From DATCRE01 sp964235605 (GTDB lineage Bacteria; Bacteroidota; Bacteroidia; Cytophagales; Cyclobacteriaceae), in contig CAXSCR010000031.1 in assembly GCA_964235605.1 (NCBI GenBank), forward strand, positions 1-52,924: a stretch of 52,924 nucleotides of DNA. The letters are read 5' to 3'. The position numbers were made by a program, and so were the translations under genes. Position 1 is the stretch's first letter. Each line of letters opens with the position of its first letter. Positions 7,930 through 17,043 of the stretch are shown here, piece after piece. The notes under the pieces are model-generated. The model worked only from the letters and a program-made list of their open reading frames with translations, made no database searches and was not told where the DNA came from.

Positions 7930-7975
7930 GTCGAGTAGGCCACCGGAACTTCCCCGATAGCCTCTCACACAACTA
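7930..7975 (-). mobile_element. Group II intron fragment D, 3' end inside the RT of fragment C
   Basis: On the minus strand GTGTGAGAGGC, TATCGGGGAAGTTCCGGTGG and CCTACTCGAC are nearly identical to the end of fragment B. It is again joined to RT codons directly after YADD. Confidence 0.7.
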
Positions 7976-7995
7976 AAGAGATTTAGGAGGAATTA

Positions 7996-8193
7996 ATGCA
8001 AGAAGCAAAGTCGTTTAACATTCCGAAAACACTCATAGCAGCAGCTTATGAGAAGGTAAAATCCAATCAGGGAGCAGGAGGCATAGACAATGTAACCATA
8101 AAGGCATTTGATAAAGCGGTAAAGAATAATCTTTATAAACTCTGGAATCGGATGTGTTCGGGAAGCTATATGCCAAAGCCAGTTAAACAATGA
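7996..8193 (+). pseudogene. Group II intron RT N-terminal fragment
   Basis: The fragment has 65 codons with a strong ribosome-binding site (AGGAGGAATTAATG). It reads KSFNIPKTLIAAAYEKVKSN, QGAGGIDNVTIKAFDKAV, NNLYKLWNRMCSGSYMPKPV. This is the RT0/RT1 start of bacterial intron RTs (normally KxNKGxxGVDGxTI). It lies on the strand opposite to the other intron pieces and ends at a TGA before the catalytic motifs, so an inversion or recombination has occurred. Confidence 0.8.
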
Positions 8194-8869
8194 GCAACCC
8201 CCAGAAAATAAAGGTGATCCCATATTCAATTAAGCTATGCCTGTTCATTTTTCTTTTGATCTACAGACCCAAGTCATTTGTACAGAATAAGTTTGCAGTT
8301 ATCGCTTTTTCCCTGGAGGACAAGAGCGAGTAGATAGCTATGCTGCTGAAAATTATCTCATATAATATACAGTTTCTGCCATCTCACAAGTACCGTTTAA
8401 CAGTTGATAGTTCCAAGGATTCATTAACGATTAAGAAATTGATAGAAGTAAAAAAAACGTAATTCGGAATTGAAGTATCCTTTCGCATGTGGATGGGTGG
8501 GTGTACCAGTTGTTCAAATTTGTTTTCTACTAAGCGAGGAATAGAAGAATTCTCCCAGTCGGCGCTTGCCCTTAGCCAATATTTTTATAAAAAGGAGGTA
8601 TTGATTGATTGGGAACCCAACCATAGAAGGCTTTCGTGAACATCAATTTATGCCTGAAGACAAATGAGCTTACAGTTCTTGTACATGAATGGAGACGTTC
8701 GCCAAAATGGATTGCTTGATGCAATTTTATAGACAAAGAAATTTTACAGATCAAAGAAAATAAATAGCACGTACGTCAGTTCAATTCAACCTATAACTAA
8801 CGTGATCTTTTATGACGCTTAAGACGGTTTATTAAAAACAGCTATAGATCTTCTGCAAGCAAATCGTGA
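8190..8869. other. Degraded intergenic stretch, no intact gene
   Basis: A 48-codon frame at 8190-8336 (signal-like LCLFIFLLIYR, then KFAVIAFSLEDK) overlaps the TGA of the RT fragment. A second short open stretch lies at 8462-8638 (WMGGCTSCSNLFS, YFYKKEVLIDWEPN). Neither could be assigned securely; the first faintly recalls the start of ThuA-like secreted proteins. Many stops in all frames suggest decayed genes. In many Bacteroidota a Bat-type operon would follow a MoxR gene at this position. Confidence 0.4.
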
Positions 8870-9838
8870 TTATTGCATCAATTTAGCAATGACTTCATCT
8901 GTACTTAATCCTTCAGCTTCTGCCTTAAAATTCCGTACAATACGATGTCGCAGCACAGGCTTAGCTATCGCTTGAACATCTTCAATGTCAGGAGAGTATT
9001 TTCCATTAAGTAATGCATTGCACTTAGCACCAATTACTAGAAATTGTGAAGCGCGTGGCCCGGCTCCCCATTCAAGATATTCATTAGCCGTGGTCGAGCC
9101 TCCAGCTATTCCAGGTCGTGTTTTATTAGCAAGTGTTACGGCGTACTCAATTACATTATCTGTAACAGGAACACGACGTACTAAATGTTGAAAGTAAGAG
9201 ATCTCTTCAGCAGTTAATATTTTGTTTAGCGTCTTCACTTCGTCGGATGTAGTACTCTTTACAACCTCAACTTCGTCTTTAAATGCGGGGTAGGTAAGCA
9301 AGATATTAAACATGAATCGATCGAGCTGAGCTTCAGGCAAAGGATAAGTTCCTTCTTGTTCGATCGGGTTTTGTGTAGCTAGAACAAAAAATGGGTTCGG
9401 TAATTCATAGCGTTGCCCCGCTATGGTAACCGAGTACTCTTGCATAGATTCAAGCAAAGCAGCTTGCGTTTTTGGTGGCGTTCTGTTTATCTCATCAGCT
9501 AATACAATGTTCGAAAATACCGGGCCCTTTACAAATTTAAAATTTCGTTCTTTATCCATGGTCTCAGCACCAACGATATCGGATGGCATAAGATCAGGAG
9601 TGAACTGAATGCGTTTAAATTGGAGATCGAGAGACGTGGCAATAGTTTGTACTAGTAATGTTTTTGCAAGACCGGGAACGCCTACAAGCAATGAATGACC
9701 TTTACAAAATATTCCAGTTAGTACAAGTCGAACAACATCATCTTGTCCGATTACAATTTTGGAAATTTCTGATTTTAGTTTTTTATAAGCAGCTGCCAGT
9801 GCGTCAGCAGCCTCTACATCTGAAGCAAATTTTGCCAT
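8870..9838 (-). CDS. MoxR family AAA+ ATPase
   Basis: The protein has 322 residues, the normal length. Walker A is GVPGLAKT (53-60), Walker B is VLADEINR (about 112-119), sensor 1 is LATQNP (about 153-158), and EAQLDRF carries the arginine finger region. A C-terminal lid follows (GASPR-like GAGPRASQ). MoxR ATPases act as chaperones that help assemble VWA-domain or metal enzymes. It lies 68 bases behind the SurA-like gene on the same strand, so it may share the transcript. The usual downstream DUF58/VWA (Bat) genes are missing and replaced by degraded DNA. A BatA-like VWA protein is encoded at 24.9-26.9 kb and could be a client. Confidence 0.93.
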   Translation of the reverse strand: MAKFASDVEAADALAAAYKKLKSEISKIVIGQDDVVRLVLTGIFCKGHSLLVGVPGLAKTLLVQTIATSLDLQFKRIQFTPDLMPSDIVGAETMDKERNFKFVKGPVFSNIVLADEINRTPPKTQAALLESMQEYSVTIAGQRYELPNPFFVLATQNPIEQEGTYPLPEAQLDRFMFNILLTYPAFKDEVEVVKSTTSDEVKTLNKILTAEEISYFQHLVRRVPVTDNVIEYAVTLANKTRPGIAGGSTTANEYLEWGAGPRASQFLVIGAKCNALLNGKYSPDIEDVQAIAKPVLRHRIVRNFKAEAEGLSTDEVIAKLMQ

Positions 9839-9906
9839 TCGTTTTTTTATTTAAGCGCAAAAGGTATAAAGGAATTTTTCCTACCCATTACAAATCTTGT
9901 TTAACG

Positions 9907-11295
9907 CTAATCTCCTTTTAAAATGCCGCAATTATTATAGGCATCATCAATATTAATGAAAACATCTTGACGCGCTTTAGCGAACCACTTCTCAAGCACT
10001 TTTGCTTTTTTTTCATTTAGCGTAGCTGCCTGAATGCGATGCCAATCGTCTTTTAAAGAAGCTTCATGTGGGCTAATACGTGATTTGTAATATAAAATCC
10101 GCGCAGCATCTTTTCCATTATCAGTACGATAAACAATTGGCGGGCTAATATCACCGACCTTCATTGAATCTACCTTGAAAAACACAATGGGATCAAGCTC
10201 ATCAACAGGAATTTTTTGCCCTCCATCTTGATCCGTAAAGAAGCCTCCATTTCCTTTTGAAGGCACATCGTCTGAATATTCTTTGGCTGCTTTTTGGAAA
10301 GTTATGGTATCATGTAAAATAAGATTACGTAGGCTATCTAAATAACGACTAGCATCGTCAAGATCTTTTTGGGATGGATTTGGAGATATAAGAATGTGGC
10401 GAGAATGATATTCATTACCTCTTCGCTCAATCAATTGAACTATATGGAGACCGTATTGCGTTTTAACTGGCATTGAAATTTCGCCCGGCTTTAACTTGAA
10501 ACTAACGGCTTCAAATTCAGGAACCATTTGGCCCCGGCCGACGAAACCCATATCTCCACCATTTACAGCAACACTTGGATCGGCCGAATACTTTCTTGCA
10601 AGTGTGGCAAAATCTTCTCCTTTTAGAATTTTATTGCGTAAATCAATTAGTACATTTCTTGTTTCCTCGAGTTGTGAATCGCTAACCTTAGCAATACGCA
10701 CAATTTGCGCTACTTCAATTGAGGCAGAGAAGTAGGGTAGGCTATCCTTCGGAATTTTACTAAAAAACCTTCGAATGTCAGATGGTGTAACGGTTATTTC
10801 TTTAGTGATTCCATCTTCCATCTTAGCAACTACCATTTGCTCACGTATCTGGTCACGCAGCTCTACTTGTATTTGATCTAGTGTTTTACCAAATTTTGTT
10901 TCCAAATCTTCAGGTGAATTGCCGGCTTGGGCTAGTATGGCATCCATTCTTCTCTTGGTATTGGCGTCAACCTCTGCATCGAGAACAACCACTGAATCGA
11001 TTTCAGCTTTGGCCATCATTAGCTTATTACGAATAAGCATTGCTAAATATTGACAGCGCGCTTGCTGCGATGGAGATCCCCCGTTGGCCACGTAGTCTTG
11101 ATAAGAACGCTCTAACTCAGACTTTAAAACAATATAATTATCAACCTTTGCAATAATCTCATCTACCACAAAGCCTTCATTTTCTTGGGCCATGGTCTGG
11201 GTAAAAGAAAATAACAAAAAGGCAAAAATCAGTTCTTTTGCTATGTTCGTTAGGTTATCTAATGATCTCAAATTCTTTTTTATTAACAGCTTCAT
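9907..11295 (-). CDS. SurA-like periplasmic peptidyl-prolyl isomerase (two parvulin domains)
   Basis: The frame opens at 11325, but ATG at 11295 (MKLLIKKN) gives a proper signal sequence with hydrophobic core LIFAFLLFSF and cleavage after TMA, leaving about 462 residues. SurA N-terminal segment: VVDEIIAKVDNYIVLKSEL. First PpiC domain about residues 165-270 (YSADPSVAVNGGDMGFV, MPVKTQYGLHIVQL). Second domain about 275-390 (SRHILISPNPSQKDLD, DVPSKGNGGFF). It acts in the periplasm on unfolded outer-membrane proteins. The start overlaps the end of the upstream lipoprotein gene by about 40 bases, indicating coupling. It is the third foldase-like gene in a row. Confidence 0.9.
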   Translation of the reverse strand: MKLLIKKNLRSLDNLTNIAKELIFAFLLFSFTQTMAQENEGFVVDEIIAKVDNYIVLKSELERSYQDYVANGGSPSQQARCQYLAMLIRNKLMMAKAEIDSVVVLDAEVDANTKRRMDAILAQAGNSPEDLETKFGKTLDQIQVELRDQIREQMVVAKMEDGITKEITVTPSDIRRFFSKIPKDSLPYFSASIEVAQIVRIAKVSDSQLEETRNVLIDLRNKILKGEDFATLARKYSADPSVAVNGGDMGFVGRGQMVPEFEAVSFKLKPGEISMPVKTQYGLHIVQLIERRGNEYHSRHILISPNPSQKDLDDASRYLDSLRNLILHDTITFQKAAKEYSDDVPSKGNGGFFTDQDGGQKIPVDELDPIVFFKVDSMKVGDISPPIVYRTDNGKDAARILYYKSRISPHEASLKDDWHRIQAATLNEKKAKVLEKWFAKARQDVFINIDDAYNNCGILKGD

Positions 11296-12166
11296 TGTAA
11301 ACTTCATCCTCCAACTGCTTAGCAAGTTCTACTTTTCTTTTATTTAAAATAATATTTTTAATGTCATCCTTTACAAACTCAAGAGGCGAGACATTATCTG
11401 AAATGCGGTATTCTGCTACTTTTAAAAAGTAAAGATAACCATCATCTGAAGTTTCATAGTATGGATTAGCCTTCAAAAATTGAATTTTATTAGGGATTTC
11501 TGCTAATGGGGAATTTTTAACCAATTCATCAAACACCATCCAGGAAGAATCTGTAATGTGATAGGCTCCGGCAAAGCTCAGACAATAGGTTTTAAGTTCT
11601 TTGGTATCTTTTTCTTTATTAGAAAAGAGCAGGTCTTTAATCTTTTGGGTACGTGGCGCATTCGCTGAAATCTTAATAAAGGTGGCGCGTACTATATTCT
11701 GCTTTAGTGTAAAGTTGTCAATGTTCTGTTTATAATATCCCTGTATTTCCGATTCGGCTACAACAGTATCAAGATGTTGTTTTATATAATACGTCTGATA
11801 CTCATAGGCAATGATACTGTAGCGATAGTCGAGAATTTTCCGTTCAACTTCTGCTTCATTAATATCAATTTTCCGTGCAGCTTCTTGTATAAGGAGTTGC
11901 TTCCTGATCCAGCTTTCAATGTATGCCTCCACCCGTGAGGTGCTATCTTCCTTAGACGTGCCTGATGATACAATACCTTTAAGTTCGTCTTTATAAAAGT
12001 AGGTATCATTGACACGCGCCACAGCCTCATGCCGAATTGCTTCCTCCCCAGATTTAGTCTCTTTCATTTTAATAAAATCGCAACCTGAAAAAATAAAGGT
12101 CAAAAAGAGAACGACCCATTCTACGGAAAGCGGTTTATAAGGACTAAGTATGGTAGTTTGAGACAT
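11255..12166 (-). CDS. SurA/PpiD-like chaperone lipoprotein without an obvious PPIase domain
   Basis: The protein has 303 residues. The N-terminus WVVLFLTFIFSGC has a lipobox with Cys at about residue 29. Helical SurA N-domain features follow: VARVNDTYFYKDELKGIV, IESWIRKQLLIQEAARKIDIN, and a SurA-C-like helix near the end (DDIKNIILNKRKVELAKQLEDEVYNEA). The middle part lacks the HxLxxP and QYGxHxxxL signatures of parvulin, so catalysis is unlikely. It begins 4 bases after the stop of the 654-residue PpiC gene and overlaps the next SurA-like gene. It is probably a membrane-anchored holdase working with its two neighbours. Confidence 0.75.
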   Translation of the reverse strand: MSQTTILSPYKPLSVEWVVLFLTFIFSGCDFIKMKETKSGEEAIRHEAVARVNDTYFYKDELKGIVSSGTSKEDSTSRVEAYIESWIRKQLLIQEAARKIDINEAEVERKILDYRYSIIAYEYQTYYIKQHLDTVVAESEIQGYYKQNIDNFTLKQNIVRATFIKISANAPRTQKIKDLLFSNKEKDTKELKTYCLSFAGAYHITDSSWMVFDELVKNSPLAEIPNKIQFLKANPYYETSDDGYLYFLKVAEYRISDNVSPLEFVKDDIKNIILNKRKVELAKQLEDEVYNEAVNKKEFEIIR

Positions 12167-12170
12167 GTAG

Positions 12171-14135
12171 TTATTTCTTCTGCAGCTGGGTTAAAATATA
12201 CTTCTTCCCTTTCTCATTAATTTTAACTGGGTATTTTGCTTTGAGTTGATCAAGCCAGTTCTTCTCCAGGTAATTCTGATAATCCGAAATGATTGCAGCC
12301 CTTGCCTCATCAAACGTCTTTGGTCCTGGTGGTAGTATTTCTTTAATGGCAACGATATAATGTAATCCGTTATTCTCAGACGGATATAACCCTGCCGACC
12401 ATTTCACCTTACTTAGAACAGGTTTTTCCTCCTTTTCAAACAAGCCAGTTTCATGTTTGATTTGATGTTCATTGACGTAATCTTGTAATTTAACTGAGTC
12501 ACTCTTGATCAACGATAAAAGTGGCTCAACCAAATCTTTTGTGGGAGCAGAGTATAAAGTAGCGCTTGCCCTTTCCAGAGCCTGATATTTAGACGCATTT
12601 TGATCGTAATATTTACGTTGGCCTATAGAATCTTCGGTCGCCTTATTCCATACTTCTTTCTCCATGATTTCAAAGAGTAGAATGCCTTCATAATACTCAT
12701 TTAATAACATTTTATAATCAGGGTTGCCTTGAATCAAATTCTCTTCAAATAGTTGGATGATGCTGGCGTCAACATAGTTGTTATAGATTTGATCTAGGAT
12801 TTTTTCTGGGGCTACGGTTTGTGGATGTTGATTTTTTTGTGCGTATCCAAGAAATGACGCCGTTGTAAAAGGTTTGCCCTTCAATGTGAACAATACTTCT
12901 TTAGCACCGTTGGGGTATGCAGGTGCTTTCCATTCACCTTTTTTCAAAGTGGTATCTCCTAACGCGAGCACTTTAGATTTAATAAGTGGTTTTTCTTCAA
13001 ACATGTATTCCTTTCTTAACTTATTTTGAAGCGCATGTTTAGAAACTTGTACCCGTTCGTCTCTTGTAACTTTTGTTTTTAGAGCCGGTGCCATTTCCTC
13101 GTAAGACTGTAACGGTATTTTTTTCTCAAGTCTTAAGATGTGCCATCCATATTGTGATTGTATTGGGTCAGAAATATCTCCTTCCTTTTTTAAGGCAAAA
13201 GCGGCTGCTTCAAACACAGGTACCGCTGCCATAGCCCCAACGCCAAAAGGACGTAAACGGCCGCCGTTATCTTTTGATCCAGGGTCTTCGGAATATTGGG
13301 TGCATAAGTCCTCCCATTTCACACCCGCCTGCAGTTGGTCAAAAACCGTAAAGATGGTATTCTTTGCTTTTTCATTGTCCTTATTGTCGCCGGTACGAAC
13401 CATTATGTGCGATATTTCTACTTCGCCTCTTGCAGGCTTACGATCACTAACTTTAAGAATGTGATAACCATATTGCGTTTTAACAATTGCGCTTACTTGA
13501 CCAACAGCGGTATTGTATGCGCCATTTTCAAAAGGGTAAACCATTTGCATGGCAGTAAAATAGCCTAGATCACCCTTGTTCATTTTTGCTGAAGGATCTT
13601 CTGAATAAGTACTTGCAAGCGTGCCGAAGTCCTCTCCGGCCACGGCTTTGGCTCTTATTTCGCTGATCTTTTTATAAGCAGCCAGGGTATCTTCAGGAGT
13701 AGCATCCGGCTTTAGGTTTATGAGTATGTGGGCAGCATGAATTTCTTCCTTCAATCTATTGTAAGTGAACTTAACCAGGCTGTCTGTTAATTTTGAATCA
13801 GGTAAGTATGGCTTACGCAGCTCTTCTTTATAGCTATTATACTCGCGCACAAATGAAGCGGCAGTATCTAAACCACGGTGGCGCGCCTCTTCAACCTTAA
13901 GTTTAAAGTTGATAAAGAGGGTGAGATACTCTTCAATTTTTTCTTTTGAAAAATCATCCTGACTGTTTTGATGATTCTTTTTGTATAGATAAATGAACTC
14001 ATTCGTAGTTACCGGTTTTTTATTCACGGTAAAAACAGGAATAGATTTAGTCGGTTTTTCTTTTTTCTTTTTTCTTTGTGCCATGCCGGTGATGACCATC
14101 AAACAACAAAGCAGGGTTATAGCGGTGATTCTCAT
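12171..14135 (-). CDS. Periplasmic PpiC-type peptidyl-prolyl isomerase, two parvulin domains
   Basis: The protein has 654 residues with a signal peptide (ITALTLL-like core, cleavage after GMA) and a basic linker RKKKKEKP. A helical N-domain (EFIYLYKKNHQ, EYLTLFINFKLKVEEARHRGLDT) precedes PpiC 1 (about 130-235: AAHILINLKPDATPEDTL, YSEDPSAKMNKGDLGYF, VKTQYGYHILKV). PpiC 2 follows (about 238-345: SHIMVRTGDNKDNEKA, YSEDPGSKDNGGRL, SQYGWHILRLE). A long C-terminal region, about 300 residues, carries no catalytic motif. It lies 18 bases after the RsbW-like gene, so it is the first foldase gene of the apparent long operon. Confidence 0.92.
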   Translation of the reverse strand: MRITAITLLCCLMVITGMAQRKKKKEKPTKSIPVFTVNKKPVTTNEFIYLYKKNHQNSQDDFSKEKIEEYLTLFINFKLKVEEARHRGLDTAASFVREYNSYKEELRKPYLPDSKLTDSLVKFTYNRLKEEIHAAHILINLKPDATPEDTLAAYKKISEIRAKAVAGEDFGTLASTYSEDPSAKMNKGDLGYFTAMQMVYPFENGAYNTAVGQVSAIVKTQYGYHILKVSDRKPARGEVEISHIMVRTGDNKDNEKAKNTIFTVFDQLQAGVKWEDLCTQYSEDPGSKDNGGRLRPFGVGAMAAVPVFEAAAFALKKEGDISDPIQSQYGWHILRLEKKIPLQSYEEMAPALKTKVTRDERVQVSKHALQNKLRKEYMFEEKPLIKSKVLALGDTTLKKGEWKAPAYPNGAKEVLFTLKGKPFTTASFLGYAQKNQHPQTVAPEKILDQIYNNYVDASIIQLFEENLIQGNPDYKMLLNEYYEGILLFEIMEKEVWNKATEDSIGQRKYYDQNASKYQALERASATLYSAPTKDLVEPLLSLIKSDSVKLQDYVNEHQIKHETGLFEKEEKPVLSKVKWSAGLYPSENNGLHYIVAIKEILPPGPKTFDEARAAIISDYQNYLEKNWLDQLKAKYPVKINEKGKKYILTQLQKK

Positions 14136-14153
14136 TACAGGTAAAGATATATA

Positions 14154-14579
14154 TTAAGGTTTAGGAAAGTGCACAGTTTTTATAAGCCGACATACATTTT
14201 TGCCGCTTCGTTTTTGATATTCTACTTTGTCCATGATAGTTTTTACTAATCTAATGCCTAGCCCACCTTTTCTTTTTTCATTGACAATACTATCAAGGGC
14301 CGGTTCAGTGAATTGATTAATATCAAACACGGTACCATCGTCTATGATTTCAAATATAACAGGAACGTTCTTTTCTATTATGATATGAAGTTCGAATAAG
14401 TCATCAGGATTACAATGATGAGCATGTATCATAAGATTGGAACACATCTCATCTAGGGCAAGCACAACTTCACTTATCTCCATGTCAGGCACACCGTGTC
14501 CCTTTAATGAAATACGAATGAAATCTCTGACGCCTTTCAGATTTTCAATGCTACAACCAACTTTATGTTTATAATCCAT
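14154..14579 (-). CDS. Anti-sigma-factor type serine kinase (RsbW/HATPase)
   Basis: The protein has 141 residues in a GHKL ATPase fold: N box ALDEMCSNLMIHAH (about 42-55), G1 box EIIDDGTVFD, and G2 box KGGLGIRLVK. These are the RsbW/SpoIIAB-like signatures. In partner-switching systems the kinase phosphorylates a STAS antagonist and sequesters a target when the antagonist is phosphorylated. It overlaps the STAS gene by 11 bases. No sigma-B-like gene is present here; the regulated partner is unknown. Confidence 0.9.
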   Translation of the reverse strand: MDYKHKVGCSIENLKGVRDFIRISLKGHGVPDMEISEVVLALDEMCSNLMIHAHHCNPDDLFELHIIIEKNVPVIFEIIDDGTVFDINQFTEPALDSIVNEKRKGGLGIRLVKTIMDKVEYQKRSGKNVCRLIKTVHFPKP

Positions 14580-14913
14580 TGATCAATTTCTTTGCTTGAA
14601 CTTTATCTTTTGAAATGGTAAGTAGTTCGTTAAGGCCTAGGATTTCAAATGTATTTGCCACTTTCTCACTCATGCCAAACAAAACCATTAAAATGTTGTT
14701 GTCTTTAAATTCTTCGATATAAGACATAAATACGCCGAGTCCCGCTGAGGATATATACTCGAGCGCCGCGCAGTCCACCAGAATTTTGCTAAATCCCTCA
14801 CCCACACTCTTGGCAATTGCTAAATCTAGCTCTATGGAAGAACTGGCATCAATTTCGCCAATTAACACGAGGACATCTGCTCCGTCTTCCTGTAGTCTTT
14901 TGATGTGGATCAT
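14569..14913 (-). CDS. STAS domain anti-anti-sigma-like protein
   Basis: The protein has 114 residues, almost entirely one STAS domain. The segment LVDCAALEYISSAGLGVF places the candidate phospho-acceptor serines at residues 55-56, where SpoIIAA/RsbV carry theirs. It is the middle gene of phosphatase, STAS and kinase, all on the minus strand and closely spaced. Expected action: unphosphorylated STAS binds the RsbW-like kinase and frees its target, and the SpoIIE-type phosphatase restores that state. Confidence 0.92.
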   Translation of the reverse strand: MIHIKRLQEDGADVLVLIGEIDASSSIELDLAIAKSVGEGFSKILVDCAALEYISSAGLGVFMSYIEEFKDNNILMVLFGMSEKVANTFEILGLNELLTISKDKVQAKKLINGL

Positions 14914-14976
14914 ATATTTTAACGATTATAATAATTTTATGTTTTAATCTAAGAATTCTCTTACTGTATACTATAT

Positions 14977-17034
14977 CTATTTAAACTTAACAATCATAGT
15001 AGTATAATCATCATTTATATTTTCTGTTCCAGAGAATTCATACAGTCGACTTATTAAGTGCTCTTGTATTTCTCTAGGTGTGTAATGTTTTACCTCTAGT
15101 AAAATAGTTGCGAGTCTATCATATCCAAACTCATCGTTTTTATTATTCTTAGCTTCTGTTATACCATCTGTATATAAAACCATAATGTCTCCGGGGGCAT
15201 AACTAAACTCATACGCCTGAATAAAATTGGTGTAACTTTTATTGCGCACCATACCGAGTGCAATTCCTTTATCTTTGAAATACTCTACACAATTGCTTTT
15301 AGCGTGATAATATAGAACTGGGCAATGACCAGCCCGCGCGTACCTAATATTTTTCTTTTCGCTATTGATTACAAAGTAGGTAGCAGAGATAAAAGATCCA
15401 CGCTCTAAACAGTACACAAGGGCCTGGTTGGCTCTTGCCATAAAGTCATTTGGCTCGAAATCTTGCTGTGCAAGACTGTGAAATATTCCTTTCATTTGAG
15501 ACATATGAAAGGCTGCTGTAGTTCCTTTACCAGATACATCGGCAATAATTAAAGATACTAAGCTTTGATTAATTCGGAGTGTATCATAATAATCACCACC
15601 AACTTCGTCTGCTGATTCTGAGAATGCAGCAATGTCAAAATCATTATCTTTTTCTAAGAGTGCAGGCAGTAGGCTTTTTTGCACCATTTTTGCAATTTTA
15701 AGCTCTTCTTTATACCGTTCGTTTTGAAGGGCCTCTTCCAATAAACGGAAATTCTCTATCGAAATGCCCGCTTGATTAGAAAATGTAGAGACGATTTTAG
15801 TCATCTCTTTATTGAAACCATCAGGCAATTCTTTCAAAAGTGCAAGTGTACCTATGTTCTCTCCCTTTACAAAGATTGGAAAAGCAAGAATAGAGCTGAA
15901 GCGTGATCCACGTAAGGACGCTAATTGTTTAGATAGATTTCTTGTCTTATCAGGACTCTGATCAAAAACACCCTTCGCCTTATTTGTTTCTAGGTGGTGG
16001 ATAATTTCGTATGATTCCTTTTCCGTCGTCTTATAAGTAAATAATTTATTTTCTTTATCATTTATTTTAATTTCTAACCATGCCGCATCTGCGAACACAG
16101 TGCTAACAGAAGTTTCTAATAAAATATTGTATACGCTTTCTTCACTTTGTTCAGTTTGAATTGATTGACTGATGCGCTGAAAATTAACAACCTCTTCTAA
16201 CTTCTGTTCAAAGACAGATGTGGTGGGTAAATTAAAAAGAATGACAAGGAATGAGAATACGCTATATACAGTTACAAAACTGATTAGCGAAAGTATGAAA
16301 ACATGTACTCGGTAATCAGTAAAACCGGGTGATAATGTACTAATACTATAAGCGAGGTTACTGTTAGTAAACAATCCATACGCTAAATAAAAAATGGTAA
16401 GTAACAGCAAAAGCAAACTTGTCCATTTCTGACGGAAATTTAGGAATGCTACCCATTTCATGTTTGCCGAAAGCACTAATCCGATTAATATGAACAAGGT
16501 CATTAAAGCTCTATAAAGCCACTCTACGAAGGGCAGGTTAAAACTGTTATAGAGGAGTGTGATAAGAAGGCCAAATTCAAAAACACGCCACAGTCGAAGT
16601 AACCATTTGGACTTTTGATAAAGAATAAGTCGCTTCCAGACCATAAAAGCCATAATGATGAAGCTTACCAAAAGCCCCAGATTGATGAGATAAATAAAAT
16701 CAAGAAAAACTATATGCGAGGTGAGCTTTGTGCTTCCCAACAAATACTCCATTAGCCTAAGTGCTAACGAAATAACTGTTGCAACCAATCCTGTAGCAAA
16801 CACGCGCCATAGTAAGTCAACAAAATTGAGGTCTTCTCTTTCCGTTTTTAATTTATAGAAATAAAAAAGAGATAATAGAAAAAAGTTTAGCGCTATATGC
16901 GGAAACCACGTTGGGAGATCAGGGGGTATATTATTAACTGAACTTATTAAAATTGGAATGTCAGTCAATACAAGACACAGCCAGGATATAATACCCGCCA
17001 ACAGAAGCAAACGTATAATGGCTTTAATGCGCAT
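14977..17034 (-). CDS. Membrane SpoIIE/PP2C-type phosphatase with GAF domain
   Basis: The protein has 685 residues. The N-terminal 270 residues hold about eight hydrophobic segments and form a 7TMR-like sensor. A GAF-like domain lies near 290-440 (FPIFVKGENIGTLALLKE). A short coiled linker (EEALQNERYKEELKIAKMVQ) leads to a PP2C_SIG domain from about 475 to the end. The metal-binding aspartates appear in ADEVGGDYYDTL, IADVSGKGTTAA, LYTDGITEA and DDYTTMIVK. It should dephosphorylate the STAS protein encoded next in response to a membrane or GAF-sensed signal. A perfect palindrome separates it from guaB. Confidence 0.92.
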   Translation of the reverse strand: MRIKAIIRLLLLAGIISWLCLVLTDIPILISSVNNIPPDLPTWFPHIALNFFLLSLFYFYKLKTEREDLNFVDLLWRVFATGLVATVISLALRLMEYLLGSTKLTSHIVFLDFIYLINLGLLVSFIIMAFMVWKRLILYQKSKWLLRLWRVFEFGLLITLLYNSFNLPFVEWLYRALMTLFILIGLVLSANMKWVAFLNFRQKWTSLLLLLLTIFYLAYGLFTNSNLAYSISTLSPGFTDYRVHVFILSLISFVTVYSVFSFLVILFNLPTTSVFEQKLEEVVNFQRISQSIQTEQSEESVYNILLETSVSTVFADAAWLEIKINDKENKLFTYKTTEKESYEIIHHLETNKAKGVFDQSPDKTRNLSKQLASLRGSRFSSILAFPIFVKGENIGTLALLKELPDGFNKEMTKIVSTFSNQAGISIENFRLLEEALQNERYKEELKIAKMVQKSLLPALLEKDNDFDIAAFSESADEVGGDYYDTLRINQSLVSLIIADVSGKGTTAAFHMSQMKGIFHSLAQQDFEPNDFMARANQALVYCLERGSFISATYFVINSEKKNIRYARAGHCPVLYYHAKSNCVEYFKDKGIALGMVRNKSYTNFIQAYEFSYAPGDIMVLYTDGITEAKNNKNDEFGYDRLATILLEVKHYTPREIQEHLISRLYEFSGTENINDDYTTMIVKFK

Positions 17035-17043
17035 AAAATGATA

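Noticed and set aside
8572..8754. 60-codon minus-strand frame
   Set aside because: No recognisable domain, and competing short frames on the plus strand are equally likely to be relics.
9658..9921. 87-codon plus-strand frame overlapping the MoxR start
   Set aside because: It is a shadow of the conserved MoxR gene and has no homology features.
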